Shown one piece after another: positions 10,051-21,745 of a stretch of DNA of 64,000 nt. Made by a program: the position numbers and the translations under genes. The stretch comes from Coleophoma eucalyptorum (taxonomy: Eukaryota; Ascomycota; Leotiomycetes; Helotiales; Dermateaceae), in NCBI GenBank assembly GCA_026120035.1, contig JALRME010000054.1, positions 1 to 64,000 on the forward strand, in the 5' to 3' direction. A model generated the notes under the pieces. The model was given only the letters and a program-made list of their open reading frames with translations. It had not been told where the DNA came from and searched no databases. Within the stretch, counting starts at the first letter, position 1. Every line of letters begins with the position of its first letter.

Positions 10051-11064
10051 TGGTCGGCGGACTCATAGGGGGCTTCTGACCACAGAAGGAACGGGGTTCG
10101 AGCTTGATCAGGTAGAAGAAATGGGAGAAATCTGTCAAAACCTGAGAATAGAACTCGTCTTGATTGGACTTGCAGCTTACATAAGAGAAAGAACTTCTCC
10201 CTGAGTAGATGGACCCGTCCAGGTCAGCGGAAGAGTGGTTTAGGCTCGCGCTCGTCGGGCCAGACGCAACGGCATTAGTAGTGCTACCTCAGTAGAGCAG
10301 TAATGAGCGAACAGAATGCTGCACGGGAAGAATTTGGATGCAAGGGTATTAGCAGATCAGGTAGACTTGTCGCTGGGTCATGGCGCGCGAGGTGTCGCCG
10401 CCGACGATATTTGACTGAGGGGGAGAGAGAGAGAGAGAGAGGGAGAGAGGAGGGAGAGAGGAGGGAGACATGTCGAGGCATTTTGCATTTGCCATATTGT
10501 AGATAGGCTTAGGTACAGTACTTGAATAAAGATTGGCTCGAGGCTGCAGTGGCGATTGGTTGAGAGGGAAGCGGAATAATTGTCCGGAGGCTTGACACTC
10601 ATGGTAATGGCAATTAGCAAGTAACGAGACACCCAATTACCCATGCCGCAAATCGCGCTAGGGCCCGGCGCCGGAGTTACCTCCGTTAACATGGCTTTCT
10701 GGATTTGTTGGTGGCCACTTTCTCGACCCTAAGACCAGAGAGTGTGTGGGTGGCAAGGTGAGGTAAGGCTAAGTGCGGTGCGGAGCGCAGGTTACGGAAT
10801 TGTGGAAGGGGTAGTCCCATGCAATAAGCAATGTACGGGCTGGCACTTGCTGGCGCAATGGTAGATAAGTGGGCAATAAATAGGTGACGCTCTGCCGCAG
10901 CCCCCTTGGTTGGGAAAGCGAGGGCAGGTCGGGGAAGGAGGAGCTTCCGCAGGCGATGCTCCAATCAATACTTCGTGCTTCGGATCTTCGAGCCTCGAGC
11001 CGGCCTACTGTATGTAATCTATATGGGCGAGGAATTTGCCACCGTACTGCCATAACCATAGAAC
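10051..11064. promoter_or_regulatory. Upstream region of regulator 1 with a GA-rich tract
   Basis: No gene is seen. A purine tract of GA/GGA units runs over 10421-10469. On the strand of regulator 1 this is a CT-rich tract about 370-420 nt upstream of its ATG, a position and composition common in fungal core promoters, so a promoter role is plausible. The right part borders the CFT1 stop and should hold the CFT1 3' untranslated region. Confidence 0.4.
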
Positions 11065-14000
11065 TCACAGATATCCCAGTCCACTGATCAGCCCCAGCAA
11101 GTCCTCCCTGATCTCCTCTCTGTCAACACCCGCCCTGCCTGCGACCTCGGCTCGTCTCTGGCTACCAAGTTCAGTCCATCGCATCAACATCCCACCATCG
11201 ACTATCGTCCTAGCCCCAACCATTGCGTCTGGCACATCCTTTCCAGTACGATATGCGCGAGGGTTCAAGCCACAAGCGTGGTAGAGGGTGTTCGTGAGAT
11301 GGCTCGCGAGCGTACTCAATCTTCTGTATTGGGATTCCGAGAGTGGTGAAAGCAGCGAGATGGACCCCGTAGTGGAGGTGAGGAGAACCACGTGCTCAGG
11401 GATGCTAATATCACCTGCTTCCTCCATTCCTGCCGTTGTGACAGGTAACAGCGTCGGCGCTGTGGTGCGCGGCAGAAGCGCCATTCTGGTCGGCAAATGC
11501 CCGCCCAGAGAAAAACTGGTGCGGTGTAGCAGTAAATGCCCCTGCAAGGATTTGGGATCTGTTAAGAGTTAGCTTTCAACCCGCATTGAAAATAAGTTGC
11601 ACTTACGTTCAGGATCATACTGCATGATATGCAGGTTGCAGTCGCTATCGGCAACGACGATGAACAGTTCGTTGCCGACCGGCAGCAGATCCGCCGATAC
11701 AACCTCCATCTTGGTTGCGGATTTGCCGAACAGCATCATCTTGTAAGGCTCCTCAGTGTACCCGGTAAACCATACACCTTTTGCAGCATCGGCCATAACA
11801 CAGAGACCACTACCACGTAACTCCTTTGCCTCGGTTACGAAAGTGTTCATATCCATGAATGCCACCGGTAGTAGAGTGCCATCCTCTTTCAACCCTCGGA
11901 CCATACATTTCTGCCCCTGAGCGACGAGCATGAAGCCTTGGGTTCCAATTTCTGAGATCGCTGTTATGCCACCCCGGGGGATGTCCTCTTTAGCGACCTG
12001 TTTGAGCTTCTTGTTCGTCTCTGGTCGGGTTGGCTCAGGCACCACAGTGACCACGTCAAAGACATAGATACGCCCTTTTGTGGGTTGATCTTCCCCACGT
12101 GAGATAGCTGTTCCTACCGCAATCAGTTGTTTCCTCTCATTTGTAACTTCTGACACTTCAAGGTTCAAAGTCTTCATACAAAGAACAGTTTCGAAGGGAT
12201 CGAGCTCAACAGTATCAATCACGCTCCAATTGACTGGACTAACAAGCTTGAGAAAACTCTGTTCAATTGAAGGCTTGAAGGAGATATCCTCACGTTGCCA
12301 GTCTCGGTGGTGATCGTCGTCTTTCGGAAGGTCGAATTGGACTTTTCTGCTAGTAGCGATGACATAGGATGCCATAGGTGGGTGGTAGCTGAGAGCATGG
12401 ATATCCTCACCAATTTCTATTTTCCTAGCAGAAACTCCCAAATCTGTAAAATTGGTATTTTTGGGTAACTGAGAAACACGGGTAATACCATCGGTATCGA
12501 TGTAAATGAAGCCCCTGTCACAACCTGCTGTATGAAAGCCACTTAAACCCCGGACACCATTCCCCTGGAGGCCAAGGACCCTTGGTGAGCTTTTAGCACT
12601 TTTGAGTACGAAACTGGGCGAGGCCCCGGGAAGAAAAACAGTGCTATATCCGTCCAGATTAGACAGCACCCGCATTGGATTATCTCTAGTTTCTTGCTGG
12701 ATTTCTGAAGTCTCCGCAGATATTATTGGATTCTGTGCTAAATGGGGATTATAAACCTTCAGGAATTGGAGGGAAGATGTGAGAGCAGTAGTCGTGCCAG
12801 AAGATGAGGTGCGGAAAGGCTCGTAGATTGTGATGTCGTCTGTTGACGGTCGCACCTAATACGTATTAGCAAAAAGTAAACGTCTAGAGGATTTCCTAAG
12901 CTTGCCATCAGATATGGTGATTTAGAGACGGTGTCTCCTAGATCAGCCACTAGGATTTCTGTTAATGTCTCTCGAGCTGCTGATCTCCGTGCAGCATAGT
13001 CTGTGGATAGCACTGGCGGAACAAAACACAAGCCCTCTGCAACGTATACTGCTTTGGAAAGATTCGGCAAAGCATATATCTGGCATGTGTTAAAACAGTC
13101 AAACTGATGCAAGATTAGGTAACTCACATGCAACGCTCCTCCCGCACTGAGTAGGAACATCATGACTTTTTTGCTAGTCTTGTTGGATAGTTCTGGAGCA
13201 AAGACAGCCCCGATGTCGTCGTACAAACAACCAGTTAGCCACTTTGTGGTAAGCAGGGTGTCATCTTGTCGCTCAATCTCCTCAAGCTCGTTATTATCGT
13301 CACATTGGGCCACGAAGATGCTCGCATCATCTCTCAGCAACAGCAGGAACGGGTCTGCAAAACTGGCACTGATGATTTTTGGTTCCGCACCGGTATCATC
13401 ATCATACATTGGTAGAATTTGTGCAAGGCCCAGGTCTGTAAGTGAAAACAGTCAGCGGCCAAGGTCCGGCGTAATGCATAGCTTGAGAAAACAACACAAC
13501 AGTGTCGATGATGCATAGATATAGTAAACGCTTTCATTGATGTTATTGGACACGGAGAATTCCCAGATAGTGCCCCAAAAGCAGCAAGATAATTCAAATA
13601 CTGTTCGAAAGTCTTCAAGGTCCATACAACCACGCAACCGTACCACATATGTAGAGCCTGGAACAATAGCAGAAAGCGTAGGAATGAATGGTTGATTAAA
13701 AGGAAGGAGAAGGGGTACATACCTCCATCATAACTTCGAACTTCAGACTTAAGAACCTGAATAACCCGCATGCCATTTCCAAGTGTGCTGGCATCAACTG
13801 TCGATCCTGCTGCAGGCTCGAATTCAGTGCCCGCTAGCGCCTCAAAGCCAGCTGAAGTCAAAGCATAGACGTCAGATTCCTCAGCACCATCCGAAAGCGC
13901 CTTCGATACTATCATCAGCCTATCGTATTGTGCCTCTGCACCAAAGTCCCCACTCATCGCGGTCTTTTCCTTGTTGGCCTGCAACCCCTTTGGACTTGGT

Positions 14001-15829
14001 CGCTTGGCAGCCATTGTCCATACACCACGTGCTTCAGGGAATTCAAACCGTCCTATGACTGTCGGCTGTATTTCACGATGTATTAGTGTCAGCGCACCAG
14101 ATTTACCTTCCCCAGTAGCCAAGGCCAGTTCTAGGTTACTTGTAATTCCTTCTCTATTGGTTTGCTCTTCTGCTTCCGAGGGTAAAGCAGGCTTGCCAAA
14201 AGTCATGTCTACTATTGGTGCAATGCTAACAAGGGAGTCGTGTATCCTGAAGATATAGTCACCAGCTTTGTTGAGGGACGAATTGGCGCCATCTACACCA
14301 TCCGAAGCGATGGGCTTTGAAGAAGCGCTATCTCCGTACAGATCGTCGTCAATATCATCCTCATCTTCGACTTCCACTTCATCGTCAGAGTTTGGCTCGT
14401 CTATATGCAACTTTCGACGTGTTGATAGCCCTGATCGTCGAGTCCATCCAAGAACGACTGAATCGCCAGACTCACTGCCGAGGAACATAGCATTGGTTTT
14501 GAGAGGACTTGCACAGACGACACCTGACATGACCACTGCGCCTCCAGCTTCGGGATCTACTCTGCAAATGCTGAGGCCAGATACAGATCTGCCGTCCATG
14601 CGGAAGCTGAGGATGGCAAGGCTGCCATCATTAAGTACCATGAGCATTTCCCCGTTGTCAATTGAAAGTTGTTGGATCGTGCTGCCCTCTAAATGCATTT
14701 CCAGTGAAGACTGGTCTGATAGGCTAAAACTTGTACACTGCTTGGCAAACATGTTCACTGCCACGCCGTTGGCCTTGCCAGCTTGATCAATATGGATCAA
14801 TTCGTTTAGTCCCAAAAGAAGAGCACCGCCTACGGGGCTTGGCAGCGGTATGATTGCGAACAAATCGCTTGGGAGGCCCGTGACAGAGAGGATAGTCGTG
14901 GATGCTCTTTGATCCAGGTCTAGTGTGTACACCATGTAGGATAGGTGGTCTTTTCTTTCGTTGAGGAGGGCAGAAGCAGGGAAGACAGCTGAGGAGAGAA
15001 TCCCAAATGTTGGTTCCCTATACTCGTAGAGAAAGGCGAGATGCACAGGATGTATGAGAGTAGGGTCGAGAGCAGAAAGTCGCAGGACAAAGGAGGAGCT
15101 ATATGGTGTTTCAACTTTCTCTGAATCGTCATATGTGACTCTTGTAGACACCTTATCGAGTGGTCGAGGGCCATCCAATTCTTCATCCCAATCGTCCATA
15201 GCCACATCTTCATCGCCTTGCTTAAAAGGCAGAATAGCCAAATTCCTTGCTCCAAATTTTAGAGCAGCGCAACGGCTTCCAGGATCGACGCTGACGTAAT
15301 TGACATAATTCCCAAGACTTGAGACCCATGGACTTCCTTGTAAATCGTCTTGCTCGTAGTAATGTATCGATATTGTTGATAGACCCTGCCTATTTGGATC
15401 CCACTCCACGAGACTGAGCTTTGCATCCTTGAAGCCAACAAGTAATGCCTCTCCACCTGATTTTGAGGCAGGAATCTGGACCCTTACCAAGGATGTTATG
15501 GTCCCGGAGAGTGTATGCTCAGCCAGTAGAATAAGTTTGGTCTCATTCAATCGCTCTGGTCGTTGAAGAATAGCATCGGCACTGAGAAAGGTCGAATCTA
15601 GCCCATCCCCATCGTTATTGATCTTCTTTTCATACACGCTTGTTCCCTTGGTGGAGCGTGCTGCGCTCTCATGATCGTTCTCGAGTTGAATGGAGATTAT
15701 CTTAGTGGTAAAGATTTGGAGGAGTGAGGTCTTCGCAACAATGAGATTATTCGAATCTGCAGAGACGAAGGGCAGACATAGAGAATGAGTAACAGCTGAG
15801 GGAGGTGTCAGCTCCGTATAGCACTGCAT
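11065..15829 (-). CDS. CFT1: Cleavage and polyadenylation factor subunit CFT1 (CPSF160 homologue)
   Basis: Five minus-strand exons, 15829-13723, 13435-13128, 13079-12906, 12855-11607 and 11558-11065, give 1443 residues, the normal fungal Cft1 length. The family subunit recognises the polyadenylation signal region of pre-mRNA inside the nuclear cleavage and polyadenylation complex. It is built of three WD40-type propellers. The N-terminus MQCYTELTPPSAVTHSL is the classical Cft1 start and fixes the initiator despite an open frame further upstream. The C-terminal CPSF_A region is clear: QYDPEHPKSLQGHLLLHR at the exon 4/5 junction, then RTSFSLGGHLPT and the closing ISGLGYL. An acidic low-complexity loop (DDEVEVEDEDDIDDD) lies near residue 480. 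Two introns are odd: the first is 287 nt long, and the third uses a GC donor (GCAAGC). It is divergent from the LMBR1 gene. Confidence 0.95.
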
Positions 15830-16359
15830 TATGCGCCTTGCGAAAACATAAGGACGTCGCACTGGCGTAAAGAACCTCGTATATGGGTTCGGGTTGCGGT
15901 GAGATACGACGACAGTAAATACGATATGAAGTTGTATTATGGAAGCTCCGTCAGTTGTAAATTGTACGGAGACCTGCAAGTCCCTGCTTTAGCTTGTAAA
16001 GCTCGTTACGAGATTACAGGGATCATGACCCTTGTAATTAGCGGGAAATCTAAGGTAAAGAAGATAGTACGTCAGAGTTGAACAAACCCATCTTCCTGCA
16101 CAACACTCAATTCTCCGAGCATCTGTTCTTGAAATATAACTTGACTATACAACGCATCTCTGCGAGAAGACTACAATAAACAGTCAGTGATTTCCTACAC
16201 TCCGAGTAGAATTGCGGTACATGCGGACGCTGTTCTCCCTATCCCATAGCTTTCAGATTTGTTAATCGTAACCGTAGCAAACAGCGCAACAAACAAATCG
16301 TAATACCTCGAGTCGAACCTCTCCTACAGTGTCTGCGCACTGCGCAAAGACATACGAAA
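15830..16359. promoter_or_regulatory. Divergent promoter: CFT1 / LMBR1-like transporter
   Basis: The 530-bp gap between divergent starts contains both promoters and leaders. No coding potential or recognised regulatory motif was found. Confidence 0.5.
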
Positions 16360-18197
16360 ATGGCTTTGATACAAACTGCTTTTATATGGGTTGCATACGC
16401 AGTCGCCGTTGCTCTGGTAGCTCTCATTGCAGCTGTTTTCACTTACACCTATCAAACTCCGCGGGACCGTTCCGCCTTGGTTTCCACAGTCTCGATCATA
16501 ACTTTGACTTCATTGCTAGCAACAGTGTTACTTTTGCCTGTTGATATCGCCCTTGTCAGCTCTACTACCTCCAAATATGGCGTTAAGAAAGATTGGGCTA
16601 CACCGGAGACCGTGCACAATATTCTCCTGACACTGAAAATTGTCTACTACACATTGTACAGCCTTGATGCAGTCTTGTGCTTGCTAGTTGTACCGTTCAC
16701 TTATTTCTTCTACGAAGAATATGATGAAGTTGATATCGAGGAAGGAACGCAATCTTTTAGTCAAAGATTCCTCGGTGCTCTGAAGTACACCTTGATTTTT
16801 CTCGTCCTTGTTGTCATCTTATTCGTTGTTGGTTTCTTTGTGCCAGTTGCAAAAGACCGAAGTGGTGCTCATTGGGACCTCGACTATTTTAAGCGCCTGA
16901 TGTCCGAGAATCACGGAGAACGAGCCTTGACCTTTGCTCTAGGATTGTTAATTTCTTTAGGCACACTTCTATACGTTCTGTATACCGCTGCAGGCTTTGC
17001 ACTCCTTCCAATATCTTTTATCAAATCCGCGCCATCTGTCAGTGCGCCTCAACTTTCAGAGACCACAGCTTCTGCGCTGGAACAGAACCGCGAACGTCAG
17101 CGCCAACTCGAAGGTCGAAACGCTGGTCGTACTGAAGGAATGCCAGCCAAGGACCAACGTGAATTGGAAGCCCTCGTTCGAGAGGAGCGCACACTTGTCC
17201 GCCGAGAACGCCTAGCTGCAGAGGCTCAAGGTGAAGGCAAGAGCTTTATTGTCAGGACCTGGACGAAGATCTGCGCAGTGTTCAGGCCACTTAAATTAAT
17301 CGGAGGCATCCTGCTACTACTCCTCGCAATCATCGTATGGGTATCAATGTTGATTACAGCAATTGACAAGGCGAAGAACTCAATCTGTAAGCAACACTGC
17401 GGATATATTTTAGGAAGGTAAGTTCCTGCTCATAAGCATGTGTTGTAAATACTCACAGGAAATTTAGCATCAATGTCTTCCAGCCGATCAATTGGATATT
17501 TGTGCAAGCTTCCAAGGTTTTCCCGGTCGACTATGTTCTAATGGCTCTATTGGTTCTCTACTTTTTCAGCAGCTCTGTCGTAGGAATCGCCACTGTTGGT
17601 ATTAGGTTCTTGTGGATCAAGCTATTCGAAATTCGCAAGGGTCATACCTCCCCTCAAGCACTTCTCATGGCAACGGTTATGTTGACCTTGATCATGTTGG
17701 GGATAAACTATGCCGTTGCCATGATTGTCGCCCCCCAGTATTCAATCTATGGCGCACAGACATTCTGTAGCAATGTTCCCAGGCACCCCGGCGATACTCC
17801 TGATTGTTCGAAGCTCCCAGAACTGATTCTGCCATGCTCTGAGCTATCATCGGATTCGGAATCAAAGAACATATGTACTCCAAGCGTCATTTCTACATTT
17901 CTCAATCGTGTCACCATCAATTTCCCTGTTTTTGGCGCTTTGGCATTTTGGGCTCAATTTGCTTTTCTGGGCGTCTTCCTCATAGTATTCGTCACATCCC
18001 TCTTCCGAACACCCAAGCTCAACCTCAGTGAATTAGATGAGGATGCAGAGGCTGAGGAAGAAGAAGGATTGCTTGCGAGCACAGGACGACGATTTGGTGC
18101 AACCTGGGGTGATATCACCGGGAGAACAAAGGCCAAAGCTAATTATGGTGCAGCTGGACGTGGAATTCGTGGCGATGATGATCACAATGAAGAATAA
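16360..18197 (+). CDS. Probable lysosomal (vacuolar) cobalamin transporter, LMBR1/LMBD1 family
   Basis: Two exons (16360-17417, 17459-18197) give 598 residues, close to fungal LMBD1-type proteins. The 41-nt intron has a GTAAGT donor and CACAG acceptor and joins YILGR to [12 protein letters not shown], matching the family at that point. About nine hydrophobic membrane segments are visible, starting at residues 5-25 and 40-60. A charged cytosolic loop (roughly residues 225-295, [13 protein letters not shown] and [12 protein letters not shown]) divides the protein, and the acidic C-terminal tail contains [17 protein letters not shown]. In animals LMBD1 helps export vitamin B12 from lysosomes. 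Many fungi neither make nor need B12, so the true role here may be different, such as vacuolar membrane trafficking. The annotation follows family naming. Confidence 0.85.
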
Positions 18198-19045
18198 GTC
18201 GGCCAGTGAGATTGAAACTGATTGATTTAAGAAATCAATCTTTCATTATACCTGTAGATTACTTTGTACAGCGAAACAAGGAAAGTGATTAAGGAAAGCG
18301 GGGCTGGGATGGGATGGGAGTAAACGGACATGCTTGAAGGCTTAACTGTACAGATTATTTGTGCCGCATATACCAAATTTGATCATTGAGTACGGCTGAA
18401 GACCCTCTGACGGCAAAGGTGTGTATAATTATGCAGAATGTGCTCCTTTACAAAATAAGATCCTCGGGCAAGCTCTCCAGGAAATCCCCACGAGTTTGTA
18501 TTTATGCCTCAGGCATTACTGCCTGGGAGGTGGAGTTTTCCAAATTCCCCATGTTCTCAATCGTAATGTCCTGGCGAGAACGAAAACTCACCTTGTAGGT
18601 CAGGTAAAACTAGGTAGAGGTTGCAAATGAAATAGTCAATAATGCATGCGTCGATTCTTTGTATCGCAATACCAAGGGAGTGCCTTACGCGCAAGCAAAT
18701 GCAAGCAATAAAGTTCACTGTCGCTAATTTTGCACTGGAGGTATGAACGGTCCCCTCCCTAAAGAGATGCCCTGAAAACGTCGCCAGTCATGCATGCTTA
18801 TAGGTAAGGGAATGTACCAAGCCGGGCCCGCGCGAAAACAGAGCAAAAAATCGATATAGATTTCTCTCATCAATCATTCAACAGCAAGGAATTTAAGAGA
18901 CACATTTCGCAGAACGCAACCCAGATTTTACAAGCAAATGAACGTCTTTTAATTGGAAATTACCACGTCTTCCTCTTGCTAATGACGGCCTGAGAGTGTG
19001 AGTACGATGTTCCTCCGACGCTGCAAGTTGCCATCATCAATCTGA
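18198..19045. other. Intergenic interval
   Basis: The 848 bp between two genes on the same strand hold the 3' region of the LMBR1-like gene and the promoter of SAS4. No coding region, repeat or RNA gene was recognised. Confidence 0.4.
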
Positions 19046-20810
19046 ATGGCTTCTCGAACGACGCGCTCTTCTGCGGGCGTTGGTGGAGGCAGGACGAGCA
19101 CGAGAATCAGTAGCACCATCAATCGTCATAGCAAGAGATCTGAAGGATTGGTTGTCACAACGAAGAACAGCCAGAATATTCTCCTCTCGCCCACGCCGCC
19201 TGCGACAACCCATCACGTCACCTCCACTACCACCACGACCGACAACAACACTCTACTTGCGAAACAGGCCGCAAATACTTCGCGGAAGAAGAGACATCGC
19301 GATGATGATGTTATCATCGCAGCTGCCCCTGATCCTCCCATCAAGAGGGCTAGGTACGCGGTTGAAATCGATTCCAAACCTATTGTTTTACACGCCTCTA
19401 CTCCTCCTACCTTTGCAGCCAATCCGAAACCTAGAGCCAGATCTGTGATCGTCAACTCCAACGCGACAAACGATGTGCCACCCTCACAACAAGCGCCATA
19501 TCAGCAATTAGCAGCGCAATTGCCTAAAGCTACTCCTATATCCACCTTCCAACCACGAGATCTTCGACCCGCTCAGACAAACGATCATGCAGAGGATGCG
19601 GAGAAATCTACTATTCATCATCAGAAGGTCGCTAATGGGATCAAACATGAGCTGGATCGCTTGCAACCTTCCGAGGCAATTACAAAAGATGACAAGAGGA
19701 AGTTGAGGAGTCAAGAAGGCGCACGTTTCAAAAGTGAATTGTCGCTTTACTTTCCGGAGTACGATGAGGTTATTGGGAACGATCCCAAGGAAGATCGTAA
19801 GGAAATTCACTTTTGTTTTGCTTGACGAACTATACGATTCTCTGAAAAAGGACCGGTTTGCTGACTCTTATGTAGATATTCTAAACCTCGATACTCCCAT
19901 AATTATTATTGACAGTGCAAAGCCCGTCATGAAAACCTCAACAATTACATCAACTCCCCCAGGAAATACTCGAAAATCCGAACATCCTCTAAAACATTAC
20001 GCAGACTCGCTTTTCACTACTCTGAACGAAGCTCAAAGGGTTGATTTCTCGTTCCTCGACTCTCATTGTAAAGACACGGACAAGAATCCTCTACCGGATT
20101 CGTTCTTTGAAAACGTTCACAAGAAACCTGAGCGCCATGAGAAAGTGATCCGAAATACCGATAAAGGAAGAGCACAGCATGAGAAAGACCAAGTAATTAG
20201 GTTGCTTGAGGGTCTACAAGGCCATGACTGGCTAAAATTGATGGGGGTCAGTGGTGTAACGGACAGTAGGAGGAAGGATTTCGAACCTGCGCGCGACCAC
20301 TTCATAAAAGGCTGTCTTGCAATTATAGAAAAGTTCAAGATGTGGAGGGAAGAGGAAAAGCGGCGGCGAGTAGAGAAAGAACAAGCTGCTACCGCCGAAG
20401 CTGAAGTGGAGAATGAGGAGAGTGAGGAAGATAGTGGGAACATTAGCGATGGGGATCCTCCAGATTACAGCGACGTAGATGCATCAGCTGCTCGTCAGCT
20501 TCACGAGGAAGCGATTGCTCGCTCGGCGCCCGTGACTACAGCGAAGCGGCCAAAGCCAAAGGCCCAAGAGCCCCCCCTACCTGTCTACATCGAGGAGAAA
20601 GAGTTTACGTCTTTTTTTTCCAAACCGTATCTTCGAGAAGCAGCTCTGCATAAGCATCGACGAAGTGGTAGAAGTGCTTCTGCTTGGGGCCAACCAGTCC
20701 CGGAATTTGCTGAGGAATGCTTTGATCTTCCAGAGGAGTACCGTGACGAGGAGACATTGAGGGTCCATGCGAGGAAGAAGCGCAGAGATAGAAGGATCAG
20801 CAAAGAGTGA
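19046..20810 (+). CDS. SAS4: Something-about-silencing protein 4-like (SAS4 domain)
   Basis: Two exons (19046-19796, 19876-20810) give 561 residues. The 79-nt intron interrupts the diagnostic SAS4 block ELSLYFPEYDEVIGNDPKED, continuing as HILNLDTPIIIIDS. In budding yeast Sas4 is the scaffold of the SAS complex, where it supports the MYST acetyltransferase Sas2 that acetylates H4K16 and limits spreading of silent chromatin. Features in order: a Ser/Thr-rich disordered N-terminus with basic patches (RKKRHRDDD, PIKRARY) that may be nuclear localisation signals; the SAS4 domain (about residues 235-300); a charged helical region (REEEKRRRVEKEQAATAEAE); and a C-terminal block PLPVYIEEKEFTSFFSKPYL ending in a basic tail. 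The nuclear role is inferred from family. Sas2 and Sas5 are not in the window. Confidence 0.8.
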
Positions 20811-21745
20811 TTCATCCGGAGATGAGACGGCCGACTTGAAAGTGCTTCATTTGGCTAAGCGGTTGGGTTATCTTATATCAGTTGGTGTTAAGGCGTCTTT
20901 GGTAATGGAGAGAGAGGATACCCCTCTGGATCGAGCTTTGTATGTACCTGTAGGCGTTTTCCAGTGAGTGGAACCCCAATTTTTCCAAGGTGTGTATGTA
21001 GAAGAAAGAAACATAGAAATACTCTCGTCAGATTAACTCCATGTTTGATGAATGTGATTGTTCAAAGTCCAAATAGACCAGACAATACAAAGCATGCCGC
21101 AAAGGGCTAGTGGATATTCACCACGCAGTCAACCTTAATTAAGCGCCTAAACGCCAAACGCATCTGCAACGGTCATCTAAATCAACTCCCTACAAAGGTC
21201 TAGAGACGCGCAGTTGAAGGAGAGTTTAACAGCTTGGTGGTCCACACGAGCGTTGAAGTTCTTTAGAATAACCCCCTTAAAGTATCGAACCTCTCACCTC
21301 ATTGTATACCTTAAGAACAGACATATACTCGCAGCCGCAAACGCATGCGAATCTCGCGAGCCCAAGGTGAATCACTTTTACATCTCCAACGCGTGAAATC
21401 TGTCATTGCACACAACGCCTACGATAGCAACTTTCCAGGGCTTTCCAATAGCTCTCGCTCGATCGATCTCCTTCTTGCGACTTCCACACTTCTTACAGGC
21501 ATCGGCCTACCGTGTGCGCTCCTGGATCCAACCTCCCCCCAGCTCTCACAAGTTCATATCTCGAGGCCAAGAACTCCAGAGCTTTCTATATACAGCACAG
21601 GGCTCGTCGCAAACTTTGGGATCATCGCGCCTACGATTTAGGGAAGCTCAGGCTGAGCTAGAAGCTCCATCGCGAATGAGTATCTGGTAGGAGCAGACTT
21701 TGCGCCAGGGCTGCTGGAGCTCTGCGGATCGTACCACACAGCAGC
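20811..21745. other. Intergenic interval and TAF2 leader
   Basis: The 935 bp contain the SAS4 3' region and the TAF2 promoter and leader. Several short open stretches exist (for example 21345-21690), but none shows family motifs or a splice path into TAF2 that would move its start. Nothing else was recognised. Confidence 0.4.

Noticed and set aside
14268..14786. 172-codon plus-strand frame inside CFT1
   Set aside because: It is antisense to strongly recognised CFT1 coding sequence and has no motif of its own.
16290..16330. GGTTCGACTCGA-like sequence (minus strand) resembling a tRNA B box
   Set aside because: No matching A box, anticodon arm or acceptor stem can be drawn around it. No tRNA gene was found elsewhere either.
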